64,000 bases of DNA from Micavibrio_B sp964399985 (lineage in GTDB: Bacteria; Pseudomonadota; Alphaproteobacteria; Micavibrionales; Micavibrionaceae), in assembly GCA_964399985.1 (NCBI GenBank), contig CAYNRY010000003.1:124001-188000 (forward strand), written 5' to 3'. Positions within the stretch are counted from its first letter, which is position 1. Every line of letters begins with the position of its first letter. The notes under the pieces were generated by a model. It saw nothing but the letters and a program-made list of their open reading frames with translations, made no database searches and was not told the origin of the DNA. A program made the position numbers and the translations under genes. Shown here one piece after another: positions 9,278 through 17,726 of the stretch.

Positions 9278-9764
9278 CGTTTCTTTCACCAGCTAAATTT
9301 TCTATCGATTGGCCTTCAAGGCGGTAAACTGTCCATTCGTCTTGGGCTACGGCGCCGAGACTTTTATAAAAATTGATGGAAGGTTCGTTCCAGTTCAAAA
9401 CCCACCACTGGATACGTCCACAATCTTCAGTAACGGCTTTTTGCGCCAGATATTTGAAAAAGCCTTTGCCAATACCAAGGCCTCGGTAATCCGGATTTAC
9501 AAAAAGATCTTCGAGATAAATTCCCGGCTTTCCTTGGAAAGTAGAATAATTGTAGAAACACAGCGCAAAGCCGACGGCTTTTCTGTCTTGTTCGGCTAGA
9601 ATACAAAACGCTTTTGGGTTTTCACAAAACAAGCCTTGCATAATATCTTGTTCGGTTGCTTTTACTTCATGCGACAGTTTTTCGTACTCAGCCAGATCGC
9701 GGATGAATTGCAGGATTATCGGTATGTCGTTAGGCTCAGCTTCGCGGTATATAATTTTGCTCAT
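9258..9764 (-). CDS. GNAT family N-acetyltransferase, SAT/diamine-acetyltransferase-like
   Basis: This 168-residue protein is a complete GNAT fold. 'LEDLFVNPDYRGLGIGKGFFKYLA' holds the acetyl-CoA pyrophosphate loop (R/Q-x-x-G-x-G/A). 'WVLNWNEPSINFYKSLGA' is the second family motif and resembles spermidine/spermine acetyltransferases. The substrate cannot be deduced. The gene overlaps the 99-residue gene upstream by 4 bases and purL downstream by 20, so it is in the purQ-purL operon, which is unusual for a polyamine-type acetyltransferase. Confidence 0.88.
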   Translation of the reverse strand: MSKIIYREAEPNDIPIILQFIRDLAEYEKLSHEVKATEQDIMQGLFCENPKAFCILAEQDRKAVGFALCFYNYSTFQGKPGIYLEDLFVNPDYRGLGIGKGFFKYLAQKAVTEDCGRIQWWVLNWNEPSINFYKSLGAVAQDEWTVYRLEGQSIENLAGERNDEKLCA

Positions 9765-10060
9765 GCAGGCCCGTTTCTGAAAAGATCGGTAAAACTTTGT
9801 CCGGCAAAAAAAGAAGCAGGATTATCCGTTGCAGAGCTAACTTTGGCGCCGGATGAAAGTCTAGGTCTGCCGAGCAATCCTTGAACTTTCATGACTTCAT
9901 CTTCTCTTCTTTTGATATCTGCGTCGAAGGCAACCAAAGCTTCTTTTCCACGATGCAAAAGAATTTCCTGCCTGATATCATCAAAATCGATAATACCGTG
10001 CTTTTCCTTGGCAACTTGCCATGCGTCATGAATTTTGGAAGCGTTGATTTCTTCGCTCAC
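9761..10060 (-). CDS. Small conserved-looking hypothetical protein in the purQ-purL operon
   Basis: This 99-residue soluble protein is rich in charged helix over residues 1-60 and has a Ser/Ala/Phe-rich tail. No family recognised. It overlaps purQ by 4 bases upstream (ATGA-type coupling) and the GNAT gene by 4 bases downstream, strong evidence that it is translated. Its position between the two halves of the FGAM synthase suggests lineage-specific insertion into the operon. Confidence 0.72.
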   Translation of the reverse strand: MSEEINASKIHDAWQVAKEKHGIIDFDDIRQEILLHRGKEALVAFDADIKRREDEVMKVQGLLGRPRLSSGAKVSSATDNPASFFAGQSFTDLFRNGPA

Positions 10061-10749
10061 GCCAGCGCCTCAACGATACTTGCGAATAATTTCGTGCCGG
10101 ATTGATTGCCTGCATGCGGGACGACGGCATCTTCCGGATGCGGCATCATGCCCATGATCGTTTTACTCTCGTTAAAGACACCCGCGATATTGGCAATCGA
10201 GCCGTTCGGCGCGATATCGGGATGCGCGCTATCGCCGTTTTCGTTGCAGTAACGGAACGCGATCTGATTATTGTCTTCGAGTTTTTTCAATATATCGGCA
10301 TTTACGAAGTAGTTGCCTTCGCCGTGCGCGACCGGAACTTGTATCACTTCGCCGGTTGAAAATTTGCGGGTGAAATCAGTCGCGTTATTTTCAACTTTTA
10401 AGTGCACTTGTTTGCAAATGAATTTCAATGACGCATTATGAAGAAGGCCGCCGGGAACGAGGCCGGTCTCGACCAGCATCTGGAAGCCGTTACAAACCGC
10501 GAGAAGGCGGGTGCCCGCATTGGCCTTGGTAATCACTTCTTTCATGATCGGCGAATGGGCCGCCATCGCGCCGCATCGCAAATAATCGCCATAAGAAAAA
10601 CCGCCGGGCAGGACGATCAAATCATAATTTTGGAGGGAGGTTTCCTTGTGCCAGACGAGGTCGGGTTTTTTGCCGGAAACATGTTCCAGTGCCATCGCCA
10701 TGTCTTTTTCGCGATTGGTGCCGGGAAATACGATAATTGCTGCTTTCAT
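10057..10749 (-). CDS. purQ: Phosphoribosylformylglycinamidine synthase subunit PurQ (glutaminase)
   Basis: PurQ hydrolyses glutamine and passes ammonia to PurL in FGAM synthesis. The 230-residue class I amidotransferase has 'VLPGGFSYGDYLRCGA', the nucleophile in 'LLAVCNGFQML' and the catalytic His/Glu in 'GMMPHPED'. It leads the minus-strand operon purQ - 99-aa gene - GNAT - purL (- bolA - grxD) and is divergent from purC-purS. Confidence 0.96.
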   Translation of the reverse strand: MKAAIIVFPGTNREKDMAMALEHVSGKKPDLVWHKETSLQNYDLIVLPGGFSYGDYLRCGAMAAHSPIMKEVITKANAGTRLLAVCNGFQMLVETGLVPGGLLHNASLKFICKQVHLKVENNATDFTRKFSTGEVIQVPVAHGEGNYFVNADILKKLEDNNQIAFRYCNENGDSAHPDIAPNGSIANIAGVFNESKTIMGMMPHPEDAVVPHAGNQSGTKLFASIVEALA

Positions 10750-10923
10750 GGCTTTGTTTTAGACCATCAAAGCTATTAATTTCAAAGGGTTTCTCAGCTT
10801 GTCCAAATAAAACTTGCAAGGCTGCAAAACTTCGGTAAAAATCCCCTCAACAGGCCGCCAGACGGTCTGATGATAAAGGTGAGTTGAACAGGCTCGCAAG
10901 TTATCTTGGAAAGCGAAATCCAT

Positions 10924-10943
10924 CCCCGATCAGGGGTTTTTTT
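10924..10943 (+). terminator. Short GC hairpin with T-run in the purQ / DUF1476 gap
   Basis: CCCC (10924-10927) and GGGG (10933-10936) close a 5-base loop and are followed by seven T. It is oriented to end a plus-strand transcript, yet no plus-strand gene precedes it. On the minus strand it lies at the stop codon of the DUF1476 gene. The 190-base gap from 10750 otherwise shows only a small CAGACGGTCTG palindrome near 10859-10870. Confidence 0.4.
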
Positions 10944-11274
10944 ATGTCGGTTTTACGTCGTTTTCGATCTGATGCGCCGCTTCGGCCAGCTTTTTTTCAA
11001 TCGTGACATCGATCATATGTTCGGAAATATCGAGGTTATGGGCTTTAAAATCCCCTACCAGCTTTCTTTTGACATCGCCAAAGCCCGGTTCATCGAGATT
11101 GCTGGCAATTACTTCGCGTGCATATTCATCCGCGGTTTCACCGGTCAGGGACAGCTTTTGGGCGGCCCATAGGCCAATCAGTTTACTGGCGCGGGCCTCG
11201 ATGCGGAAAAGCTTTTGCTGATCATGGGCATATTGGTTTTCGTTGAATTTGCCGCGATCATCAATTGTAGTCAT
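10942..11274 (-). CDS. DUF1476 protein, F1-ATPase inhibitor zeta-subunit family
   Basis: This 110-residue, mostly helical protein starts 'MTTIDDRGKFNENQYAHDQQ', the pattern of alphaproteobacterial DUF1476 proteins. The characterised member, from Paracoccus, is the zeta subunit, whose N-terminus plugs the F1-ATPase to block ATP hydrolysis. 'RIEARASKLIGLWAA' and 'GDVKRKLVGDF' also fit. The family is essentially confined to Alphaproteobacteria and is a good lineage marker. GGAG lies 10 bases before the start. It is divergent from purC. Confidence 0.9.
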   Translation of the reverse strand: MTTIDDRGKFNENQYAHDQQKLFRIEARASKLIGLWAAQKLSLTGETADEYAREVIASNLDEPGFGDVKRKLVGDFKAHNLDISEHMIDVTIEKKLAEAAHQIENDVKPT

Positions 11275-11355
11275 AATTCTTTGTCTCCGGTGGTTGGATA
11301 AAAATTTACTTATCAGGTTTTCATTGTTATATCATTGATAACTTAAGGGAACACG

Positions 11356-12240
11356 ATGCTATTTTCAACTATCCGGCCTAAACGCCGTATGATTTATGAC
11401 GGTCAGGTCAAAACGATTTACGAAGGTCCGGAACCCGGAACGCTGATCCAGTATTTCAAAGATGACGCTGTCACAGGCGTCGGGGCGGATAAGAGACAGG
11501 AAACGATTGCCGGAAAAGGCGTTTTAAATAACCGGATCTCGGCTCATTTAATGACAAAGCTGGAATCGATCGGTATTCCGACCCATTTTTTAAAGTCCGT
11601 GAATATGCGCGAACAACTCGTACGCCAGGTCGAGATTATTCCTGTCGAAGTCGTTATTCGCAACATTGTGGCGGGTGAATTAGCGAAGCGTCTGGGCCTG
11701 AAAGAAGGCACGGTCCTGCCATATCCCCTGGTCGAATTTTATTACAAAAACAAAGAGCTCGGTGATCCACTGGTTTCTGAAAACCATATTGTTTCTCTTG
11801 GCTGGGCGGACCCGTTCGAGCTTGAAGAAATGGTGACGTTGGCCTACCGCATCAATGATTATCTGAACGGTTTGTTCGCCGGTCTCAATATCCGCCTTGT
11901 CGATTTTAAAGTTGAATTCGGGCGTTTATTCGGGGAATTCGAAGAATTGTACATCCTGCTGGCAGATGAAATTTCGCCGGATAATTGCCGTTTGTGGGAT
12001 GCCAAGACCAATGAAAAACTCGATAAAGACCGCTTCCGCGAGAATATGGGCGGCTTGATCGATGCCTATCAGGATATTGCAAAACGTCTCGGTTTAATTC
12101 CCGAAAGCGGAATTATTCAGGGCGGCAATATTGACGAACAGATCGCCTCCGGTTTAAGTGAAATAGATAACGAACTGGGCCGCGAAAAGAAATTGCGCTC
12201 GGTCAATAAAGCGCCGCCAACCAAACCATGGAAGTCATAA
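11356..12240 (+). CDS. purC: Phosphoribosylaminoimidazole-succinocarboxamide synthase (SAICAR synthetase)
   Basis: PurC condenses CAIR with aspartate using ATP. Conserved blocks are 'KTIYEGPEPGTLIQYFKDDA', 'GKGVLNNRISAHLM', 'PVEVVIRNIVAGELAKRLG' and 'LVDFKVEFGR', followed by 'ISPDNCRLWD'. At 294 residues it is longer than the roughly 240-255 of most bacterial PurC, owing to a C-terminal extension of about 40 residues. purS begins 1 base after its stop. Confidence 0.95.
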   Translation: MLFSTIRPKRRMIYDGQVKTIYEGPEPGTLIQYFKDDAVTGVGADKRQETIAGKGVLNNRISAHLMTKLESIGIPTHFLKSVNMREQLVRQVEIIPVEVVIRNIVAGELAKRLGLKEGTVLPYPLVEFYYKNKELGDPLVSENHIVSLGWADPFELEEMVTLAYRINDYLNGLFAGLNIRLVDFKVEFGRLFGEFEELYILLADEISPDNCRLWDAKTNEKLDKDRFRENMGGLIDAYQDIAKRLGLIPESGIIQGGNIDEQIASGLSEIDNELGREKKLRSVNKAPPTKPWKS

Positions 12241-12241
12241 G

Positions 12242-12472
12242 ATGAAAGTTATAGTAAAAGTAATGCTCAAAAAAGGCGTTCTCGATCCGCAAGGAAAAGC
12301 CATCGGCCATGCGCTTTCGGGCTTGGGTCTGGACGGTGTCGGCGAAGTCCGCCAAGGCAAGATTATCGAGATCGAAGTACCGGATGGTACGTCTGAGGCC
12401 AAGATCAAGGAAATGGCGGATAAGCTTCTCGCCAATCCGGTTACGGAAGATTACGAAATTAAAATCGCTTAG
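12242..12472 (+). CDS. purS: Phosphoribosylformylglycinamidine synthase subunit PurS
   Basis: PurS is the small structural subunit that bridges PurL and PurQ. The 76-residue protein has the typical 'KVMLKKGVLDPQGKAIGHALSGLG' start and 'VRQGKIIEIEV' strand. Tight coupling to purC is the usual alphaproteobacterial order, but here purQ and purL are on the opposite strand upstream. Its last 4 bases overlap the convergent small gene at 12469. Confidence 0.94.
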   Translation: MKVIVKVMLKKGVLDPQGKAIGHALSGLGLDGVGEVRQGKIIEIEVPDGTSEAKIKEMADKLLANPVTEDYEIKIA

Positions 12473-12678
12473 TGATAATCGTTCGCTAAAATGGCATTGA
12501 CAATTTGTTGAGCGAGTGCCTGATTTTCACGGTTATTGGAGAAGGCTTCGTTTCTTTTAAAAGATGCTGTTAAGAAGCCTTTTCTATCTTCCCATTGCTG
12601 GCGTGATAGAAAGTTGTCTAATTCTTCGCTACTGCCAAAATCTGCAATAACTGATCCAAAAGTAGAACAGATAGCCAT
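12469..12678 (-). CDS. Small hypothetical protein
   Basis: This 69-residue polar protein has no membrane segment or known motif. No family recognised. CAGGGAA sits about 7 bases before the ATG, and the gene fills the space between purS (convergent, 4-base overlap) and gcvT. The region 12679-12824 upstream of gcvT shows no recognisable glycine riboswitch. Confidence 0.5.
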   Translation of the reverse strand: MAICSTFGSVIADFGSSEELDNFLSRQQWEDRKGFLTASFKRNEAFSNNRENQALAQQIVNAILANDYH

Positions 12679-12824
12679 TTAAATTCCCTGTTTAATTTTC
12701 TTGAATAAAGCATAACCTTTAAGCATATGTCAAATTTCAAAGATGTGATTATCTTCGGCTAATTCTTTGTAATGATTGAGATGATTGTCTAATCTGTTCT
12801 TACTCAATCAAGGATTGGAATGCT

Positions 12825-13898
12825 GTGAAGAAAACACCCCTCCATGCCATGCATGTCGCCCTGTCTGCCAAAATGGGCGAATTCGCCGGATATGATATGC
12901 CGCTCTATTATAATGAGGGCGTTCTGAAAGAGCATGAATGGGTTCGCTCTCATGCAGGGATTTTTGACGTTTCGCATATGGGGCAGGTGGTTTTTCATGG
13001 AAACGATACGATGCGTTTTCTTGAAAGAATAACGCCATCCAATTTTCAGGCAGCCAAGCCTTTCGTCGCAAAATACACAGTTCTTACCAATGAGTTAGGC
13101 GGTATCGTTGATGATCTGATAATTACGAAACTCTCCGATCAAAATTTCTTTGCGGTTATCAATGCGGGCTGCAAAGAAAAAGACATTGCATGGTTTGTCA
13201 GACATTTAAGCGATGATGTTGAAATTCAATATCTGGATGAACGCGCGCTTATCGCCATCCAAGGACCGGAAGCTGAAAAGGCCCTGCTGGAATCTGCCGG
13301 TATAGACACATCTCAACTTGGCTATATGCGCATGATGGAAGCAAGTCTTGAAGGCACGACCGTTTTTCTCTCTCGCCTCGGTTATACGGGTGAAGACGGA
13401 TTTGAAATTTCCATTCCGGCGAACAAGGTGGAATCTCTCTGGGATCGTCTTTTGCTCCATCCATCGGTCAAGCCGATTGGCCTTGCGGCGCGGGATAGTC
13501 TTCGTCTTGAGATGGGCTATTGCCTTTATGGCCACGACATCTCTGATGAAACAACACCGCTTGAAGCCGATCTGGCTTGGGTAATGGGAAAGAATAATTC
13601 CGGCTTTATCGGCGCGGAACATGTCAAAGCGCCAAAACGCAAACGGGTCGGCTTTAAACTTATCGATAAAGGTATTGCCCGCGAGGGGGCTGAAATCCGT
13701 ACCATGCGCGATGAAGTGATCGGAACCGTGACCAGCGGGACGTTTTCGCCAACGTTGAAACAATCGATCGGGCAGGGATATGTGCCGGTTGAATATGCCG
13801 CCGAAGGCAGCCAAGTCTTGGTTCATGTCCGCGGCAATAATATTCTGGCAGAAATTGTAAAAATGCCCTTCGTCCAACCAAAGGTGAAAAAGCTATGA
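12825..13898 (+). CDS. gcvT: Aminomethyltransferase, glycine cleavage system T protein
   Basis: GcvT transfers the methylene group from the lipoyl arm of GcvH to tetrahydrofolate and releases ammonia. The 357-residue protein has 'FDVSHMGQV', 'GGIVDDLI' (including the catalytic Asp region), 'SRLGYTGEDGFEIS' and 'GLAARDSLRLEMGYCLYGHD'. The start is GTG with AAGGAT upstream. It overlaps gcvH by 4 bases. It opens the operon gcvT-gcvH-gcvPA-gcvPB. FolD, which uses the methylene-THF product, lies about 39 kb away. Confidence 0.95.
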   Translation: MKKTPLHAMHVALSAKMGEFAGYDMPLYYNEGVLKEHEWVRSHAGIFDVSHMGQVVFHGNDTMRFLERITPSNFQAAKPFVAKYTVLTNELGGIVDDLIITKLSDQNFFAVINAGCKEKDIAWFVRHLSDDVEIQYLDERALIAIQGPEAEKALLESAGIDTSQLGYMRMMEASLEGTTVFLSRLGYTGEDGFEISIPANKVESLWDRLLLHPSVKPIGLAARDSLRLEMGYCLYGHDISDETTPLEADLAWVMGKNNSGFIGAEHVKAPKRKRVGFKLIDKGIAREGAEIRTMRDEVIGTVTSGTFSPTLKQSIGQGYVPVEYAAEGSQVLVHVRGNNILAEIVKMPFVQPKVKKL

Positions 13899-14266
13899 CT
13901 GATAAATATACGAAAGACCATGAATGGGTCAAAATCGAAAACGGCGATACGGCTGTGGTCGGTATTACCGAATATGCGCAGCATGCACTCGGTGATTTAG
14001 TCTATGTCGAGTTGCCGAAGCTTGGCGCGCAATATAAGAAGGGTGCGTATTTCGCGGTCGTTGAATCCGTCAAAACTGCAGCGGAAGTTTATACGCCTGT
14101 GTCCGGCGAGATTGTCGCCGTGAATGACGCGCTGGCGCAGGATGCCGAACTTTTAAAAGACGCAGCCAATGGCTGGATCGTGAAGATCAAGATTACCGAT
14201 CAGGCCGAACTTGATGGTTTGATGGATAAAGCCCAGTACGATGAATTTGTAAAAACGCTTGGATAA
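13895..14266 (+). CDS. gcvH: Glycine cleavage system H protein
   Basis: GcvH is the lipoylated carrier shuttling the aminomethyl group between P, T and L proteins. Lys60 in 'VVESVKTAAEVYTPVSGE' is the lipoylation site. At 123 residues the length is normal. The ATGA overlap with gcvT and the 4-base gap to gcvPA show tight coupling. The L protein is not encoded here, as expected because it is shared with other dehydrogenases. Confidence 0.96.
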   Translation: MTDKYTKDHEWVKIENGDTAVVGITEYAQHALGDLVYVELPKLGAQYKKGAYFAVVESVKTAAEVYTPVSGEIVAVNDALAQDAELLKDAANGWIVKIKITDQAELDGLMDKAQYDEFVKTLG

Positions 14267-14270
14267 ATAA

Positions 14271-15536
14271 ATGCGCTATCTGCCTTTAACAAAAAATAAT
14301 CGGGCAGAAATGCTCAAAGCCATCGGCGTTTCGAATGTCGATGAATTATTCAAGGATGTTCCGGCGCAGGCCTTGCGCAAGCAACTGGCAGATCTGCCCT
14401 CGTATAAAAGCGAGATGGATGTCGAACGCTCTATGCAGGCTTATGCATCAAAAAATCGTGCCGCCGGTGCGGGTCCGTTTTTTCTAGGGGCGGGAATTTA
14501 CAATCACCATATTCCGGCCAGCGTTGATTATATTATCCAGCGCTCTGAATTTTTAACCGCCTATACGCCATACCAGCCGGAGATTGCGCAAGGCACGTTA
14601 CAGGTGATTTTTGAATTCCAGTCGATGATCGCGCAATTGACCGGACAAGATATTGCCAATGCGTCGATGTATGACGGGGCCACCGCAACGGCGGAAGCCG
14701 CGCTGATGGCGATGCGATTGACGGGGCGCAAGAAAATCGTTCTCGGCACAGCGCTTAATCCGCAATACCATGATGTTTTAAAAAGCTATTTGTGGAATTT
14801 CGAAGATGCGGAACTGGCTGAAGGTGTGCCGGACGATCAAACGGCTTGTGTGATCGTTCAATCACCTGATTTCTTCGGCACGCCACATTCTTATGCCAAA
14901 TTTAAAGAGCAATGCGATGCGGTTGGCGCAAAACTCGTTGTCGTTATTACCGAGATCGTCTCCCTTGGCATGCTGCCGCCGCCAGCCGAGGCTGATATTG
15001 TTTGCGGCGAAGCGCAATCTATTGGACTGCCGATGTCATTCGGCGGTCCGCATCTGGGTTTCTTTGCTTGCAAGGAAGAATATCTTCGCCAGATGCCGGG
15101 ACGTTTATGCGGCCAAACAAATGATGTTGACGGCAAACCCGGATTTGTCCTGACGTTATCAACCCGCGAACAACATATCCGCCGCGAAAAAGCGACATCG
15201 AATATCTGTACCAATCAGGGCCTATGTGCGCTGGCTTTCACAGTGCATATGGCGCTTCTCGGCGAAAGCGGTTTTAAAAATTTGGCCCAGCTCAATCATG
15301 AAAAAGCGTGCGTTTTAGCAAACGCGCTGGAAGCCGCAGGTTTCGAAATCGAGAACAAGAATTTCTTCAATGAATTCGTGGTGAATTTAAAAATTCCTGC
15401 CGAGGATGCCATTAAGAAACTGATGCAAAAAAATATTATTGGCGGTTATGCGCTGGGCGGTAACAGGCTTTTGCTTTGCGCGACCGAGATGACAAAAGAT
15501 GAAGATATTGCTTCTTTCGTGGAGGTGTTGTCATGA
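14271..15536 (+). CDS. gcvPA: Glycine dehydrogenase (decarboxylating) subunit 1
   Basis: This is the N-terminal half of the split P protein. It forms a heterotetramer with subunit 2 and contributes to the PLP active site without holding the Schiff-base lysine. The 421 residues start 'MRYLPLTKNNRAEMLKAIG' and include 'FLGAGIYNHHIPASVDYI' and 'GGPHLGFFACKE'. It overlaps gcvPB by 4 bases. Confidence 0.96.
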   Translation: MRYLPLTKNNRAEMLKAIGVSNVDELFKDVPAQALRKQLADLPSYKSEMDVERSMQAYASKNRAAGAGPFFLGAGIYNHHIPASVDYIIQRSEFLTAYTPYQPEIAQGTLQVIFEFQSMIAQLTGQDIANASMYDGATATAEAALMAMRLTGRKKIVLGTALNPQYHDVLKSYLWNFEDAELAEGVPDDQTACVIVQSPDFFGTPHSYAKFKEQCDAVGAKLVVVITEIVSLGMLPPPAEADIVCGEAQSIGLPMSFGGPHLGFFACKEEYLRQMPGRLCGQTNDVDGKPGFVLTLSTREQHIRREKATSNICTNQGLCALAFTVHMALLGESGFKNLAQLNHEKACVLANALEAAGFEIENKNFFNEFVVNLKIPAEDAIKKLMQKNIIGGYALGGNRLLLCATEMTKDEDIASFVEVLS

Positions 15537-17011
15537 GTAAAGACCTAATCGGTAATTCCCGCGCGCTCCATTACGAAGAACCGCTTTTGTGGGAATTGCC
15601 GCAAGGCGACACCGGCGGTGTTGATTTCCCAAAGGCGCAGATAAAATCACGGACTGGATTACCAACTCGCGAAACTATTGGTTTGCCTGATTTAAAGGAA
15701 CCACAAGTGGTGCGCCATTTCGTGCGTTTATCGACCAAGAATTATTCCATCGATCATGGTTTCTTCCCGCTAGGAAGCTGCACGATGAAACATAATCCGC
15801 GTCTTAATGAGAAAATGGCGCGGCTTGCCGGTTTTGCGGCGATCCATCCGTTGCAGCCAGAGGAAACAATTCAAGGTGCACTCGGCGTTATGTTCGAGCT
15901 TCAAAACTGGCTTGGCGAATTGACAGGTTTACCTGCGGTTTGCCTAACTCCGGCGGCAGGCGCGCATGGCGAACTGGCCGGTTTGATGACGATCAAGCGT
16001 GCGCATGAAGTCAAAGGCAATCATCACAAAAAAGTGATTTTAGTGCCTGATTCCGCGCATGGCACCAATCCGGCGACCGCCGCTATGTGCGGTTATTCGA
16101 TCCGCGTGATCCCGACCAAGGAAACCGGTCGTGTTACGATCGAATCGTTCAAAGAAGCGCTTGGTGACGGATATGATGTCGCAGGCATGATGGTGACAAA
16201 TCCGAATACTTGCGGTCTTTTCGAAAGCGATATTCTCGATATTTCAAAACTTTTGCATGCCGCCGGTGGCTATTTCTATTGTGACGGCGCGAATTTCAAT
16301 GCGCTGGTCGGTAAAATTCGTCCCGCCGATTTCGGCGTCGATGTCATGCATATCAATCTGCATAAAACATTTTCAACCCCGCATGGTGGCGGCGGGCCGG
16401 GGTCTGGTCCGATTTGCGTAACGGAAGAATTATCGCCTTATCTGCCGGTGCCGACCGTCTGGAAAGACGGCGATATTCTGAAGCTCGAAACCATCGAAGA
16501 CCGCCCGACAAGTTTTGGCAAACTCAAAGGTTTTCATGGCCAGTTCGGCATGTTCGTACGGGCGCTGTCTTATATGATGTCGCACGGCGCGGATGGTTTG
16601 CGTCAGGTTTCCGAAGATGCGGTGTTGAGCGCAAATTATATCCTGTCGCAATTGAAGAATGATTATCATGTTCCTTATGCGGGGCCATGCATGCATGAAT
16701 GCTTGCTGACCGATAAACTGCAAAAAGAGCATGGCATCACCACGCTCGATATCGCCAAGACCTTGGTGGAATACGGCATTCACCCGATGACGGTTTATTT
16801 CCCGCTTGTTCTGCCGGGTACGATGTTGATCGAACCGACCGAAACCGAAGACAAGGATTCCATCGACCGCTTTATCCAGGTGATGAAACTGGTCGCGGAA
16901 AAAGCGAAAGCCAAGGATCACTCCCTGCATGAAAATCCGGTTTCCAGTCCGCGTAGAAGGCTTGATGAAGTCACGGCCGCCCGCCAACCGCGCCTGCGCT
17001 GGAAATCGTAA
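15533..17011 (+). CDS. gcvPB: Glycine dehydrogenase (decarboxylating) subunit 2
   Basis: This is the PLP-binding half of the split glycine decarboxylase. The Schiff-base lysine lies in 'MHINLHKTFSTPHGGGGPG', and 'YFYCDGANFNALVG' contains the Asp that pairs with the pyridine nitrogen. The 492 residues and 'FFPLGSCTMKHNPRLNE' fit subunit 2. It is the last gene of the gcv operon; 73 bases later comes an unrelated small gene. Confidence 0.96.
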   Translation: MSKDLIGNSRALHYEEPLLWELPQGDTGGVDFPKAQIKSRTGLPTRETIGLPDLKEPQVVRHFVRLSTKNYSIDHGFFPLGSCTMKHNPRLNEKMARLAGFAAIHPLQPEETIQGALGVMFELQNWLGELTGLPAVCLTPAAGAHGELAGLMTIKRAHEVKGNHHKKVILVPDSAHGTNPATAAMCGYSIRVIPTKETGRVTIESFKEALGDGYDVAGMMVTNPNTCGLFESDILDISKLLHAAGGYFYCDGANFNALVGKIRPADFGVDVMHINLHKTFSTPHGGGGPGSGPICVTEELSPYLPVPTVWKDGDILKLETIEDRPTSFGKLKGFHGQFGMFVRALSYMMSHGADGLRQVSEDAVLSANYILSQLKNDYHVPYAGPCMHECLLTDKLQKEHGITTLDIAKTLVEYGIHPMTVYFPLVLPGTMLIEPTETEDKDSIDRFIQVMKLVAEKAKAKDHSLHENPVSSPRRRLDEVTAARQPRLRWKS

Positions 17012-17084
17012 TCTCCTGATCCGGTTTCGATAGGTGGCCGTCTCGGTTTGTGCTATATTCAGCCTATAACCGAGGGAGGTTCAC

Positions 17085-17321
17085 ATGAGCAAATTCACCG
17101 CTTTAAGATCAGTTTTTGGCTGGGACAAAAATGCCGTAGATCTTGCGGATAATCTCAGCGGTAATTCAAGCCGCGAAAATATACAGAAGATCCTCGGTGG
17201 TTTAAAAATGCGCCAGCTTTTTTACCGTGGTCCGCGCTTTCTAATGCGCAGCTTTGGCCCCGTGGCAAAGGTATTCAAGCCGGTTTCATCAAAATCAGCC
17301 CCTTCACCATACATAGATTAG
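17085..17321 (+). CDS. Small basic hypothetical protein
   Basis: This 78-residue protein has a basic C-terminal half ('RQLFYRGPRFLMRSFGPVAK'). No family recognised. GAGGGAGG just before the ATG is one of the strongest Shine-Dalgarno sites in the window, which supports translation. It lies between gcvPB and another small gene on the same strand. Confidence 0.6.
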   Translation: MSKFTALRSVFGWDKNAVDLADNLSGNSSRENIQKILGGLKMRQLFYRGPRFLMRSFGPVAKVFKPVSSKSAPSPYID

Positions 17322-17387
17322 TTATAAATTACAGTAACTTAATCGGTTTAGCTTGATTTAATCCGGGTAAAAGCTTATTTTGAAGAC

Positions 17388-17720
17388 ATGAAGCCAAAAT
17401 CTTTGCGCGACCATTTTCCTATGCCACAGGCCGACATTGTCGACAATCTGCCGCATGGCTATGGTCCAGTAGGGATGCAGCGTGCGACGGCTTTGATAAG
17501 AAGTGCCGGTATGCAATCTAATCAATATTATAAACCGAATGCTTCTTTTACTGCCAAAACCAAGCAGCCTCTTTTAGGTGCCGCATCTGGTCTAGCTGCT
17601 ACTATCGCTTCACTTTCAAGTTATTCCGCCCCTCGCGCCAGAAACGTTGTGCCGATGAGGGCTTTTAAACCTGCTGCGTCTTTCGCCCCAAGTCTTTTTG
17701 GCACGAAAATAGCCGCTTAA
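17388..17720 (+). CDS. Hypothetical protein, Ala/Ser/Pro-rich C-terminal half
   Basis: This 110-residue basic protein has a weak hydrophobic stretch near residues 63-77 ('GAASGLAATIASLSS') and no recognised domain. It precedes the DNA glycosylase by 6 bases. It may be a lineage-specific gene; no clear ribosome binding site is visible before the ATG. Confidence 0.5.
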   Translation: MKPKSLRDHFPMPQADIVDNLPHGYGPVGMQRATALIRSAGMQSNQYYKPNASFTAKTKQPLLGAASGLAATIASLSSYSAPRARNVVPMRAFKPAASFAPSLFGTKIAA

Positions 17721-17726
17721 TTTTAA

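Noticed and set aside
12679..12824. Possible glycine riboswitch upstream of gcvT
   Set aside because: The gap is only about 146 bases, AT-rich, and lacks the conserved purine-rich core and paired aptamer signatures of glycine riboswitches.
16430..16987. 185-codon minus-strand frame within gcvPB
   Set aside because: It is antisense to a core metabolic gene and has no ribosome binding site or recognised domain.
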